Shown: piece after piece, positions 10,701 to 20,718 of the stretch
Layout of the letters: every line of letters starts with the position of its first letter
How positions within the stretch are numbered: position 1 is the stretch's first letter
Assembly: GCF_001680005.1 (NCBI RefSeq)
Contig: NC_033568.1
Coordinates: forward strand, 1,736,001-1,800,000
Origin: Plasmodium coatneyi
Lineage: Eukaryota; Apicomplexa; Aconoidasida; Haemosporida; Plasmodiidae
DNA length: 64,000 bases
Direction of reading: 5' to 3'
The notes under the pieces: generated by a model
What the model was told of the DNA's origin: nothing
What the model saw: the letters and a program-made list of their open reading frames with translations, nothing else
Database searches by the model: none
Program-made: the position numbers and the translations under genes

Positions 10701-13259
10701 TCATGTTTGGAGAAGATAATGGAGTGTCTGTTAATGCAGGAAAAGTCCAGCGTAAGTGTTACAAAACTGCTGGATGAATTATTTAACATAATTTTTGTAG
10801 ATACGTTTAGTGAGAACAAAAATTTGATCATTAAGGAAGGGGCCCTCCTTCTGATGAAGATACTTTGCTATTCTATCCATACGGTAAATTTAAAAAAAGG
10901 GAAAAAAGAACAGCACTTTGTTTTTAGTAACAAAAGGAAGCATCTCATTTTGGTATTCATCAATCAGTACAAGGAAAATCTGCACTTTATAAATTTGCTA
11001 ATTTTAATTTTGCGGTATAATAAGACGAATAAAATTGTGCAGAATTTACTCATCATTTTGTTTAACCTTGTTTTTGATCATATGTCTGATGGGAAGGGGG
11101 AGAAAAATGGAGAAAAAATTGCTCCTAGTGAGATCAGTCACCAGGCCTCCTCCCTGGGGAAGAGTAAACAAAGACGCGTCAGCATTAACAATGTTGCAGA
11201 TAACACACACAATGGGACGATACCCGAACAGGTGGATTACTTCCCCCTGCATGATGACAGAAATGTGTGGTTCAAGTGTTGTCAGTCCATTGTGGAAAGC
11301 ATGTACGAACATTTTGATGATTTTCTTGCGATTTTTGCGATGAAGATGAAGAGCATGCTGAGCGCCATCCTGCATGGTGGGAACAAAAGTGCGAATGAAG
11401 ATTTGGCCGACATACGAGGGGGAGACAGCTCAGCGTGTAGACTACGCAGTAAAGGAGTGGACGAGCCTGAGGAAAGCGAAGTGCATAAATCCAACAAGGT
11501 GTCCTGCTTCCTGTTAACCAAATTTATATTCGTATCAGGCCATTTAGGGTTATATACCTACATATATGCAGAGAGGATACAAAATAATTTAAAAAAAATT
11601 GCATCGAAAAGTGACAGTAACTATGGAATGTGTACGAAGGAAGAAAAGGACAGAGAATATTTCGACTATGTGGTTGAAAATATGATTGTATGTAATAATT
11701 TATTGGGCAAAAAAATTATGCCTTTAATATTTTTAATTTTGAGTAACCCGGAGGGTTTTTTTAATGACTGTGTAGTTAAGGGGGAAGTGGACGGGGGGAA
11801 GAAGTGGCCCCTTAAAAGTGGCAGTTCCGCACTGTTTGGGGACGCCGATAATGTGAAGGGGAATATCTACATGCACTATGAGATGTACTTACTCGTCCTG
11901 GTTTGTCTCCTAACCCTGTGCAAGTTTTGCATAATTTCGCAAAAGTTTTGCCAGAGCGTCGTGAGAGATCACGTGTCGATTATACAGCTGATTGTGTCTA
12001 TCATAACGGAGGAGGGGAACTCCATTTTTGAGTTGAAAACGGAGATGCTGCTGGGAAGGGGGGGTGCGCTATCCAATGGGGACGACACGGGGAGTGAGCA
12101 CATGCTGAGTGATGATACCGACGGTAGTGACGGTGGTGGTCATGGTGGTGATCGCGTGAACCATTTTGTGCAGTCCTCTTCCCGAAGGGGCAGAAGGAAG
12201 AGGGAAGAAGCGAAAAAGGAAGACGACCATTTGTGCATCGAAAATGGGGAAGTGGAAAGTTTTGCTACCGAAGAGGAGGGGGATGACCCGTGGAATATCT
12301 TCCGAAGCAGAATCATGTTCCGGACCGTCTCAAACATACGAAAAATGCTCCTAATCAGTTACGCCGATTTGTTATATAGGCACCCAAACTTATTGGAGCC
12401 ATACAACAAGTACATTTTTAAAGTTCTGAATGATAAGGACATAAATTTGAGGAGGACAGCGGTCTCTGTCTTTACGCACCTTTTCATGACGGACACGGTG
12501 AAGGCCAAAAATATTTTACTTGTCCATATGATGTACTTAACCATCGATAAGGATGAAAAAATATCGAGTGGGTCCAAATCGTTCTTCTACGAATTAGATA
12601 GAAAGTCACATGCAACATTGGTGAACAACATATGTGATATGATTTCCGTCTTGGCAAAAAATGAAAAAAAACTCACATACGAAATGAATAAAGAAATCGA
12701 AGAATTCCTTCTGAGTTTTATTAAGAAGAGTAAATATAACGAAACGTTGGTAGAGAAAATTTTTAAAAAAATGAAAGAAGTCAATATTAACAAAACGGAC
12801 GCGCTGAAACTGTACATGCAGGTTTTTTTAAACATACAAATTGATGAGAAGGTTCTGAGCAGAATGAATAAATGCTTCCCTCTAATTAGATACATCATAA
12901 GGGAGAATCAGTACATTCAAGACAGCTTCATTCATATATGTAAAAAGGCCACGGAGAAAAAGAGGGGAAGGCCGGCAGAGGAAGGGCAACACCAACAGCA
13001 GCAATTGAACGCGTCAAACAATGAAAAGGGAAATAACGAACGGGTCGAAAATGACAAAATGGAAAATAAAATGAGGGAACTGGCTGAAGATATCCTAGGC
13101 AAAATCGAGTCCACCACGAATAAATCCAAGAACGTTTCGAACGCTCATGGCGGGGCAGCAACTGTTGTTTTGAAGGAGTCGAGAAGTAAGGACGATGAGG
13201 ATGTGGTTAGAAATGACGGGGAACTGAGCATGAGCAGAAATGAGGAGGGTGACACGTAG
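7797..13259 (+). CDS. Condensin complex subunit 1 (CAP-D2 / CND1)
   Basis: 1820 residues in one exon. CAP-D2 is a HEAT-repeat subunit of condensin I, which compacts mitotic chromosomes together with the SMC2/SMC4 ATPases. The C-terminal Cnd1 HEAT region is the clearest match: residues ~1500-1600 contain LLYRHPNLLEPYNKYIF, LRRTAVSVFTHLF and SGSKSFFYEL. These align in order with the CAP-D2 motifs FPNLLEPW, VRKTAxxVLTHL and LAKxFFxEL, and better than with CAP-D3. A central HEAT block (residues ~705-770, with CSERINDKSPLVRQRAFSLL) and the Ile/Leu-rich N-terminal region also fit. Low-complexity inserts interrupt the fold: a Gly/Asn/Asp-rich one at ~315-400, and an acidic Asp/Glu block at ~545-600 followed by a Lys block encoded by a 22-base A run. 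The length exceeds the roughly 1400 residues of the human protein because of these inserts. Confidence 0.88.
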   Translation: MLQGKIKKFKLPINNNIDNFLKDISLKKNEYVYGCGAEDIENVNLKAECIINYFNFINDSYSNLLLLLCQEGFDTVLNYIRISDNLNDGEQEKIFGCLTILIEKSVDVFKNYFKCVEKYHQKNGYCDNGVEMLQFIVNENNNIMNMIIQCLEDNYKEYSVNEKRKKKFTFFEIHEILISYFNALTFIYLNLFNCYYNNNFCKQQNAEMVIVNVQRGRKKLKKDNDEETNVPLKNMNCLLNNIILLVSNMNFNILYDQVNIPVVDLYLHFFLNIYTINQENNNLFNISTYHDHISMIIGTLLKMYIKEEKGKGGVGTLSNRGNRNRESDKSGGEKGGATGWQERGNFSEELDEDNEDANNDDNGGESCTDQGGSPLGETRKDPPKEGDNKSEKSVGEKSVGEKFYSFSFTYIFLNSCKKCTNVNICDALLRVKNTDIPAIIMKEFIDYIKENSLLYLNLSVQTHAQNEILNVLNFLEYLSKNLSFHLLSFLKDLTDMLGIDIYYIRKSIFEIFKNFITLAKASEELNERGSVDRDGSDGHATNGGRFKVDMDTGEDDADDDDEDDDEDESEETDQNDDSSDFFSQGNDDGGESSDEEFKKGNEFRKKKVNAKGKNKRVSGENAKKGCTLKQKQQKQNKKKKKKKKKKMNAYLRSFRVSVSESSISTYKDIIHKIVMEDLPFLQLCFSECLKNRAFVMNVLMSRQHDSKLHVRCHLLKILQELVENNFIPLNYYNNLCLICSERINDKSPLVRQRAFSLLSCIASDVVKNKYVIPLNTGRIKRELANLSRRQETMKRKELSNGTGRKKVNLSDSDSSDGSYGNNGGGCDITNPDQVKGKAKNGTDHKVSTRVSNEANTNKYDLLIKMYNEVLFISIIVDDCVELCFRLLYSVVETDQKSAIRFIILAHMCGNKKAEEEMNKVWSLIFSNNSSIVEIIISEFVNVNITCDDYRISAFRLINVCLNSKLKDLSCLEKIMECLLMQEKSSVSVTKLLDELFNIIFVDTFSENKNLIIKEGALLLMKILCYSIHTVNLKKGKKEQHFVFSNKRKHLILVFINQYKENLHFINLLILILRYNKTNKIVQNLLIILFNLVFDHMSDGKGEKNGEKIAPSEISHQASSLGKSKQRRVSINNVADNTHNGTIPEQVDYFPLHDDRNVWFKCCQSIVESMYEHFDDFLAIFAMKMKSMLSAILHGGNKSANEDLADIRGGDSSACRLRSKGVDEPEESEVHKSNKVSCFLLTKFIFVSGHLGLYTYIYAERIQNNLKKIASKSDSNYGMCTKEEKDREYFDYVVENMIVCNNLLGKKIMPLIFLILSNPEGFFNDCVVKGEVDGGKKWPLKSGSSALFGDADNVKGNIYMHYEMYLLVLVCLLTLCKFCIISQKFCQSVVRDHVSIIQLIVSIITEEGNSIFELKTEMLLGRGGALSNGDDTGSEHMLSDDTDGSDGGGHGGDRVNHFVQSSSRRGRRKREEAKKEDDHLCIENGEVESFATEEEGDDPWNIFRSRIMFRTVSNIRKMLLISYADLLYRHPNLLEPYNKYIFKVLNDKDINLRRTAVSVFTHLFMTDTVKAKNILLVHMMYLTIDKDEKISSGSKSFFYELDRKSHATLVNNICDMISVLAKNEKKLTYEMNKEIEEFLLSFIKKSKYNETLVEKIFKKMKEVNINKTDALKLYMQVFLNIQIDEKVLSRMNKCFPLIRYIIRENQYIQDSFIHICKKATEKKRGRPAEEGQHQQQQLNASNNEKGNNERVENDKMENKMRELAEDILGKIESTTNKSKNVSNAHGGAATVVLKESRSKDDEDVVRNDGELSMSRNEEGDT
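9714..9735 (+). repeat. Uninterrupted 22-A tract inside condensin coding sequence
   Basis: A pure run of 22 adenines encodes the lysine block at about residue 640 of CAP-D2. The frame stays open on both sides, so the copy number here is consistent with function. The tract is a likely site of polymerase slippage, ribosome sliding or sequencing error. Confidence 0.95.
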
Positions 13260-14232
13260 CAGCGAGGAGGGAATTGGGACCGCACCATGGAGATGCACCT
13301 TTGGGGGGAAGGTTTCACATTTGAGCAGAAATTGGATTAACGGATGATCAAATGGGAGACTCTAACGATCAGTATATTTTCGAGTTAAAGCGGCGGCGAA
13401 AAATTGGGCTGCCATGAGCTAGCCATTTTGTCGCTGGGGCATAATGTGTTTGTTCTTGTTTTTTTTAATTTTGTGGGGAAGCAGTTGTAGGGGTGTCCAT
13501 CATGCTCGGACCTGCCCCCCACACGTACATACATCCGTACGTAGGTACACTTTTGTGTGCACTCCTTTTTATGCCTATTTGTGCAACTACAAATTTGCCC
13601 TCTTTTCATCTCTTTGCTTTTACTCGCCGCTCCTGCTTATGCATGTACCATTTAAAAATTTAAACAAGCAGCGCGTGGCAAAATGGAGCATCGTTCGTGC
13701 CTTTACGCAATGAGTGCTTCGTTTCACCCCTCTTGCGGTGATCACGGGGGTATGCAAATGTGTAAGTGGAAACATGGGAAGGTGTGTGTTTGTGCAGATA
13801 CGCACTATGTTTGTATGCATGCTTCGCGGTTTTTTTTTCCCCCCCCCTTTGCGCTGCATTGCTACAAATGAACAGTCTCTTGACAATTTTGAAACCGTTT
13901 GCCGTTTTGTTAATTTTAAAAAAGGATAAACGTTTGGAGGGCGCGAAGTTGAAGATAAGGAGGTGCGTCCACGCTGGGATGCCCATCTCCCATTTCATAA
14001 CATAGGAGGGGAGTTGTCTTTTTTGGTTAAGGAGCTGGATTTATTCCAGGAATATACTCGTAAATTTGTGGGGAATATTCTACTCTTCCTCGTGTCCTTT
14101 TTTAAGAAGGTGGCTGAAGGGGAGGGGTCAAAGACGGGCGTGGAATCGCGGGGATAATTATGTGCCATCGGGGTTGATATTTTTCTTCCACTTGGGTGCC
14201 ATACAACACCACCTCAGGGAACATTGCATCGT
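13260..14232. other. Convergent 3' region between condensin and RSPH3
   Basis: The two flanking genes end towards each other here. The DNA is a mix of T-rich stretches and short moderate-GC segments. Several overlapping 60-110 codon frames occur on both strands (around 13440-14000) but show no domain or Plasmodium-like composition. I support no gene here. Confidence 0.6.
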
Positions 14233-16915
14233 TTAAATTTTCTGTTTGATAAGGATGTAGGTTTTGTGGGGGGTCCATTCTTTTAACCTCTTATAGTCCT
14301 CAAGTATCTCCGTTCTGGAAAGAAGGCTCTTTTCTATCATGTCTTGAAAGTGGGGGGAAAAATGTCATATATATGTGTGGGTAAAAATGGGTTGTGTTTA
14401 ATTTGTGCGATCGCATAGAGTAGGGTGCATGCGTCTAAGTATATTTTACCCGCGATGATGTAGTGGACTATTTCCTTTTTCACCCTCATCTGAACGGAAC
14501 CACAATGAACGGTGTTTTTATTGTTTGGGAATGTATTGCTCAGAGAGCTGTTTTTTTAAGGGCAATTTTTGAAGCAAATAAAGAGGGGAATTTTAGCAAT
14601 TGGGTCCTCACCAAGTACAGAATTAAGTCCTCCAGCCATGGGAGCACGATTAGGTTCATGTTTTTCTGGAAGGGAGGAAAAGGATGACACGCAGCATGGC
14701 GAAAACGTGCATATATGTCTATGCATAGGCATATAGCGCTAACTGTGCACTGGTGCGTACAGGCTACTCGATTACGCGCCGAGCCGGCACTTTTTTCCCC
14801 TTGGAACTCCATCCCCCCCTTTACCTCCAAGCCGCTTGGGAAATAATCCATCAGGGAATACAGGTCCAAGTTTTTCTGAAGTATAAAGTGCATGTTCTTC
14901 TGGGCTTTACTATGGGCAATCTTTTTTTTCATTATAATTTCCACTTTCTTTTTGAGTAGGATTCTGTCTTTTATTTTATGTTGCTAAGATGGAGAGGAAG
15001 GCAAAGGGGAGCCGGTACATGTTTTCATGCACTGAAGAAAGTACGCTTATATGTGTCTGTTTTTTTTTGTCCTCCTTTTTGCGCAACATGAGAAGGATTT
15101 CTTACCGTTTGTTCGTAAAACATGTCACTATTCTGTTCGTAGTTTTTAAGGGATTGATATTTGTCCTGTCTGATTTGTTCGTAATGGTTTATTTTGCTTA
15201 TTATTTTACTTAACTCTTGGTCTTCGTAGATCTGTCGGGGGGGAAGATTTAAAAAAAAAAAAAAGAAACATAATTGTGTGTAAGCATATACTAGTGTACA
15301 TAATGCTAAGTGGAACTATTTGCAGGCTTGCGAATAGGCTCATGTATTGAAGCTGGAGAGAAAGTTACCTCTTTTAACGCTTGATTTAGGACATCTTCAA
15401 CGAGCTTCTCAATCTGGGGCTTTACTTTCCTTTTTTTTTTTTTTACGTACAAAAGGGGGTTAACAAAATGGTGAATGGGGTAATAAGTGCAACGTGTATG
15501 GTCGTATAAATTCAGGGGTGAAAAAACAAAATGAGATATTCTCCTCTGCATTACATTTGCACAACTGTTATGCAGCAGTTACGCGTCGTTATTTTTTTTT
15601 TGAATATTCAACGATATCTACATTTTTTTTTCGCTCTTTTCATACTCGTAATATTTGGTAAAGTCGTCAAGGAAGACTTGCGTTTCCGCGTTCCTGTAGA
15701 CTGGGTTCCTTATTAACTTGTTTTTTCTTTCCCTTATTAGTTTTTTCTTTCTGTCCTCTAATTCTCGCTTCTTTTTTTTTTTAAACTGCTCTATAATATC
15801 TGCGCATTGAAAGTCGTCACTTGAGTTGTCTTCCATGGATTGGCTACTGGAAGAGGGGGTGACATTTTTTCTCTTTTTCACTGAATCGTCTTCACATTTT
15901 TCTGACTGAATTTGTACATTTTCTTTCTTCAGAAGATGGATAAGGTATTTATCATCACTTTTTATTTGTATGAATTGGGGATCATTTCTTTTTTGTGTTT
16001 TGTCTTTAACACTTGAATTTGTTTCGTGGGTGGTGTTCCCCTTGGTACTTTTGTGCCCTTCACCATTTGGGTTAACATGATTGTTTGGGTGGTGATCCCC
16101 CTTTGTTTTGTTTAATGTGTATTCGCGATATTTTGATGATACATTGGTGTTGTCTTTTTTCGCTTCTGTTTTTTTTCCTGATGTTGTTTCCCCACTGTTC
16201 GCATGGCAGGATTTGCCTTTATCATTTTGGGTATCTGCAAAGGGGGTGTATAATGGCGGGTTTTACTTTTTCATTTTTTTGAATACAACTTTTTGGGGAA
16301 AAACTTATCGTCTTCTTATATTACCACTTTTTAGTGGGCTGTGTGTAGACGTCTTGGGATAATCCTTTCCCTTTTTCGCTCGGGAGATTGCAGCCTGATT
16401 GAGCACAGTGGCAGAGTTGGGGGGGACTCATGTTGACATGGGCACATATGTAGTCATAAGTGGAACATTAGATCTTCGGTGGCTCACTAAGACGCAACTG
16501 CCTGTATATGTAAATCTTTTGCGGCAATATATTTTTGGAAGATGCTGAAATAGGCGCTTGCGATGTTGGACACACTTTGCGAATTCGCTCGGGAAAAATA
16601 AAAAAGGGGAAGTTGGAACATAGCGCATTATCCACTTGGTAGCTATTCAACCGTTTAGATTACCTGTCCGTACACTTTTAGAGGCCTGTTAGCGTTAACA
16701 TTGCTGCCCGATTTGCAGGCTGGCTGTTTTTTGAGTTTTATTCTGCGATGTGGGTGCAAGTTGGGGGGGAACGAATAAACGTGTCTTTGTGGTGTCTACA
16801 TGGAGATGTTTATGCTTGCGTCGTGTTTACGCAAAGAGCATTGTGTCTTTTTACTGGTTCTGTAATTTGATTACCCTACTGATTCTACTTTAAGGTTCGC
16901 CTCATCTTTCTTCAT
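14233..16915 (-). CDS. Radial spoke protein 3 (RSPH3 / RSP3), ten exons
   Basis: RSP3 dimers form the base of the axonemal radial spoke and anchor protein kinase A; in Plasmodium the expected site is the male-gamete flagellum. I assembled the gene from splice sites, as complement(join(14233..14342, 14450..14489, 14612..14665, 14825..14983, 15106..15231, 15369..15429, 15622..16234, 16488..16587, 16664..16742, 16875..16915)). Every junction has GT/AG and every phase closes, giving 460 residues. The match to RSPH3 is ordered: a basic helix ending in VYRNAETQVFLDDF (family: VEVQTELYLEEI), then KPQIEKLVEDVLNQALKEIY and EDQELSKIISKINHYEQIRQ (family: QPILEVLVGKTLEQSLLEV, then EELxxLRxxQRxYEELR), then KKIAHSKAQ, VLPWLEDL (LPWLMDEV) and IEKSLLSRTEILED (NLEQRVLGRTVLDM). 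The N-terminal half before residue ~200 is low complexity. The first two exons are the least certain; the C-terminal half is strong. Confidence 0.85.
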
Positions 16916-17931
16916 TTTTACTTACAACGAAGGGAAAGGAAGAACGGGGAGAAATAACTGCCTGTGACATGCCATAGAGGAGCAGCCCTTCCATTTGCAG
17001 GCATTTTTGTGTGTACCCCTGACAGGGGTAGGGAGTAAGAGAGAAAAAACGGAAGTGGAAAAAAACTATGACACGGGGAGATGTTATTCGATGTAGTGAG
17101 GTTTAACGTAGATAGGGGTACACTGGATGCCAATTTTGTTCCTTGCCCTTTCTTGTCTCTTTTTCGTCAAAAGTTAAAAAAAAAAAAAAAAAATGCAAAA
17201 ATATGCGCATGCACATTTGTGGACCAACGTAGCAATAATGAGATGAACGAATAGGTGAAGCGCTTCCATTTTGGGGAAGTCACGAGAATACATGGATTAT
17301 GAAGTAAAGGACCTGGAATAACTTCCCGCGAATGGTATTTCATAGTTTACATTTTTTACTGGACGTTTTAAAAGTTCCTGGCGTTTTTATTGAGTATACG
17401 AAATTCTTTTTTCGCATATAGAGAAGCGCTTTTTTTTTTGGTGGGTCAATTTGGTCAATTTTTCATAAATTGAAAGGGGAAGAATAAAATTCATTCTACG
17501 GATAGTACGTGTAGTTATTCACAAATGGGAATGACATGTTGGGGAATTCATCCAAAAGGGGGACGGTAAGAATGAAGAGACCGTCTACGGGTGGGTTTAT
17601 TTTCCCGATTCTACAAAACGCGATGGAAAAGTGATATGTAAATGCGTCCTCACAAATGGGCACATCTGCTTAAAGAACAAAAAAAAAAGGGAAAAATTCC
17701 CCCATTGACAAATACAGCAAGAATGGGATTCTTCTATAAGTGCGCACAGGTACACATTGGTGCACTTATACATTTCACCCCATATGTGTACCCTTTTGCT
17801 TTGCTTTGCGATGTTTTATGGTCTCAGTTAAGGGTGACGCATGGGGGCACAGTTATATCGTCTTCACAGTGGATAAGCAGATGGAGCGGGGGAAAGGGCG
17901 ATGACCTACATTCCCGCACCCCACTTCCACA
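16916..17931. other. Intergenic region upstream of RSPH3
   Basis: About 1 kb between the RSPH3 start and the 3' end of the next minus-strand gene. It contains an A run near 17176-17193 and a T run near 17430. No supported gene is visible. It should hold the RSPH3 promoter. Confidence 0.65.
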
Positions 17932-20211
17932 TTATAAGAATAAAAAATCGTAGAGGATGTTCTGAAAACGTTGGATCTGGGTTGTGTCCTCAGGTAGGAC
18001 AGTGGACTTGTTTTCAAATTGGTTGTTTCGCACTTTTTTTTTGTTGGAAATTTTTACACAATTGTGCTTCCGCTGGTTCAGCATCACATTAACGGCATCG
18101 AATATTTTTTTTATTTTATGTGTGAATTTCTTCGTGCGTCCAATTGCGTCCAGCACAATTTGGAACTTTCGGAGGTCTATCAAATGTATCAGATTGAGGA
18201 ACTCATGGGTAGAATAAATAAAAGATGTGAACAAATATTCTATAAAATAAAAAAAGTGCTTCCTATCCGTGTAGTGCTTTTTTTGTATAAAGAAATTACG
18301 TTGGCGTTCTTTGAGCACATCGATTAGGTATTCATTCTTCAAATTTAAGAGGATTAAATGTTTTAAAATGAGAAGCTGTTCGTAGGTATCTATCCTGTTT
18401 AGGTAACACACGACGTTGAAGGTGAATTCTGCCATGAAGTGGACGATAAAGTTGTCCTTCAAGGTTTGGGGTGATTGTTCAATTGTTGCTGGTTCACTAT
18501 TGGGGGTGAGTTTTATGGGAATTTCACAATTTGTGTTGATTGCTTCTTGGGTTTCGTGCGTTTGTATGAGAAGGTCGTGCAGGGTGTACTGGTTAAGCGA
18601 GTTTAAAAAGAGGGAGTACCTGTCTTGTATTTTTTGCAAGTCGAATGTGGGTTCTCCAAAAGGAGGGTAACCAAAAGGGCGGATTTCGCAATTCAGCATG
18701 TTCCCCCTTTTGAGGTAGTACAAAATGGTCAAGAGGCTATAGCAGACGTCGGGGGGTGCTTCCCCCTTCAGAATAGACTTACATGGTACTCTCTTGAGGA
18801 AGGAGTAATATATTTTTACATTTTTAAACGCGCCATCGTCACAAAGAGGTTTTAACAACTCGTGCAAGAGGACATTCAAATGGAAGACCTTTAAATGATT
18901 AATCCTTTCGGTAACCCTTTCCATGTTTTGAAAAAATAAAGAAAACACTTCAAGGTATAGCTTTGCATCTCTGTACACGTCCTCATTTATACTTGTGCCA
19001 TTTTCTATTTTTTCCATTACAAATTTGCTGTCGATAAATTCGCACTCTGTGAGCATATGCTTTAACAAATGAAAGTGAAGACGAATGTAAAGGTCGTACG
19101 TTGATGTATTCTCACACTGATCCTGGAGATACGAATTGAGGATGCCATCTTCACAGGCTCCATTTGCATCGTAGGAGTGGTGGATACTGTTTTTTCCATT
19201 TTTGTTACTACTGAATGTGTGCTGGTTAAATTGTGTATCTATGCTGTAAATAATTTTTAAAAAAATTCTTCTACTGATTATATTTTCTTCATGCAAATAA
19301 TTTAACAGTAATAAACTCGTGTAGAGGTTTTTTTTTATGTTCAGGTAAATATTGCTATAATTGTGCGTCAGGATTTCCTTAATTTTTAAGTGGGTCTTTT
19401 TCATTTCGATGGAGATGTCTTCATCCTGGGGGGGGCAATTTTGCAGTGACAGGTTTTCCTCCACGGGGTCTGTTTTGCACGGGGGAAGGCTATTGTCTAC
19501 GCTACTTGTGTTACTTCCGTGTTCGCTCAGCGTACCGTTGTATTGAAGAGGACATTCGGCACTTCTGTGTTCAGCCGGATACGCTGCACGGATGTCATCC
19601 CCAGGGGGGAGGACCAAATTGCCCATCACCTCCCCGTAAAACTTCTCCTTCCATTTTATATTTTCATTAACATCTTCCAGGTAATCCTCCACGTGAGGAT
19701 TGTGATCGTTCCCACTTTTGTGGTTGTCTCGTGACGGGTGGACGAGGTTGTCCAGGTGTATCTTCCTTACGATCGAAACTAACACGTACAAGTGTTTGCT
19801 ATTCAAGAAACAGGAATGGCAAAACAAATGCTCTATGATGGCGTGAAGAATTTTAAAATTTAGCATATTATATTTATGCGAGAGGACGAGCGTGCATACA
19901 ACCTGGTTGATTGTAAATGTGTTTAAATGAATTAGTATTTTATTTTGTGCTTCTTTTATCTTTATAAGGTTATACTCGTCTGCCCTGTTTTTCATCGTTT
20001 TCATGAGGACTTCAAACGTGTATTTTTCATTCTCCCTTTGTGCAGGCAGGGAGTATGATATGTGGGTGCTCACTTTTTTTTTTCTGTCAACAAGGGTGCT
20101 ACTACTACTATGGAAGTACCTTCTATGACACCCCCCCTTTTTAGCATCAAGGGGATGCTTTTTCCCCTTTACAAGTTTCAGTACAGCGAGGCAGCTATTT
20201 TTCATTCGCAT
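17932..20211 (-). CDS. Conserved protein, probably organellar, alpha-helical
   Basis: I do not recognise a named family in this 759-residue protein. The first ~40 residues are basic and hydroxylated with no acidic residue (KLVKGKKHPLDAKKGGCHRR, then a Ser run), which looks like a mitochondrial or apicoplast targeting sequence. The rest is rich in short Leu/Ile-dense helices (for example NQVVCTLVLSHKYNMLNFKI), in the style of the helical-repeat RNA-binding proteins (RAP/HPR type) common in Plasmodium organelles. No C-terminal RAP block is visible; the protein ends in a basic segment and IQRFQNILYDFLFL. A central Asn/Ser/Asp-rich spacer (residues ~160-290) is low complexity. Function in organellar RNA metabolism is inference from architecture only. 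Confidence 0.75.
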   Translation of the reverse strand: MRMKNSCLAVLKLVKGKKHPLDAKKGGCHRRYFHSSSSTLVDRKKKVSTHISYSLPAQRENEKYTFEVLMKTMKNRADEYNLIKIKEAQNKILIHLNTFTINQVVCTLVLSHKYNMLNFKILHAIIEHLFCHSCFLNSKHLYVLVSIVRKIHLDNLVHPSRDNHKSGNDHNPHVEDYLEDVNENIKWKEKFYGEVMGNLVLPPGDDIRAAYPAEHRSAECPLQYNGTLSEHGSNTSSVDNSLPPCKTDPVEENLSLQNCPPQDEDISIEMKKTHLKIKEILTHNYSNIYLNIKKNLYTSLLLLNYLHEENIISRRIFLKIIYSIDTQFNQHTFSSNKNGKNSIHHSYDANGACEDGILNSYLQDQCENTSTYDLYIRLHFHLLKHMLTECEFIDSKFVMEKIENGTSINEDVYRDAKLYLEVFSLFFQNMERVTERINHLKVFHLNVLLHELLKPLCDDGAFKNVKIYYSFLKRVPCKSILKGEAPPDVCYSLLTILYYLKRGNMLNCEIRPFGYPPFGEPTFDLQKIQDRYSLFLNSLNQYTLHDLLIQTHETQEAINTNCEIPIKLTPNSEPATIEQSPQTLKDNFIVHFMAEFTFNVVCYLNRIDTYEQLLILKHLILLNLKNEYLIDVLKERQRNFFIQKKHYTDRKHFFYFIEYLFTSFIYSTHEFLNLIHLIDLRKFQIVLDAIGRTKKFTHKIKKIFDAVNVMLNQRKHNCVKISNKKKVRNNQFENKSTVLPEDTTQIQRFQNILYDFLFL

Positions 20212-20718
20212 GTTGTGGAAGTGGGGCCAAATTTCGCCATGAGGGGGATAAATACGCCATATTCATGGCATTTAAGGGATTATCAGTTTTATGGAAAAAA
20301 AAAGGGGTGAATACAAATGTTGTCACATCAGGAATCGTGCGCATAGGAAGGTGGAACATTCAGCTGTTCTACTCCGTTGCACTTTTCATTTTTATGACTC
20401 TACAAAATGATGCTTGAAAGTAAAAAGTTGCGTCAAAATTTTTTGCCAAAAAAAATGAATAAATGAATAAATAAATACAGCTAAAATGTGCATTATTCAA
20501 AAGGTAAATCTTAATTAAAAAAAAAAAAAAAAATTAACAGCGCCTATGAACGGCTTCAAAACGAATGTTTTAAAAAAAAGAATTATTTCTTAAAAAGGAA
20601 CTTAAAAAAAAGGGGACAAAAAAAAAAAAAAAATAGGGAAGGCATAACAAAGGTGCATACATGCACACATGCATTGATATACGCCCGTATACCTACTACT
20701 TATGCTTGCATAAGAGTT
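20212..20718. other. Intergenic region
   Basis: A-rich DNA with A runs near 20517-20533 and 20619-20632 and an AATAAATG-type repeat near 20455-20480. No gene is visible. It lies between the 3' end of the large minus-strand gene and the start of the organellar gene. Confidence 0.7.

Noticed and set aside
13444..14157. Cluster of 60-110 codon frames on both strands after condensin
   Set aside because: Mutually overlapping, low conservation signals, full of His/Cys/Thr from mixed DNA. No splice-consistent extension found.
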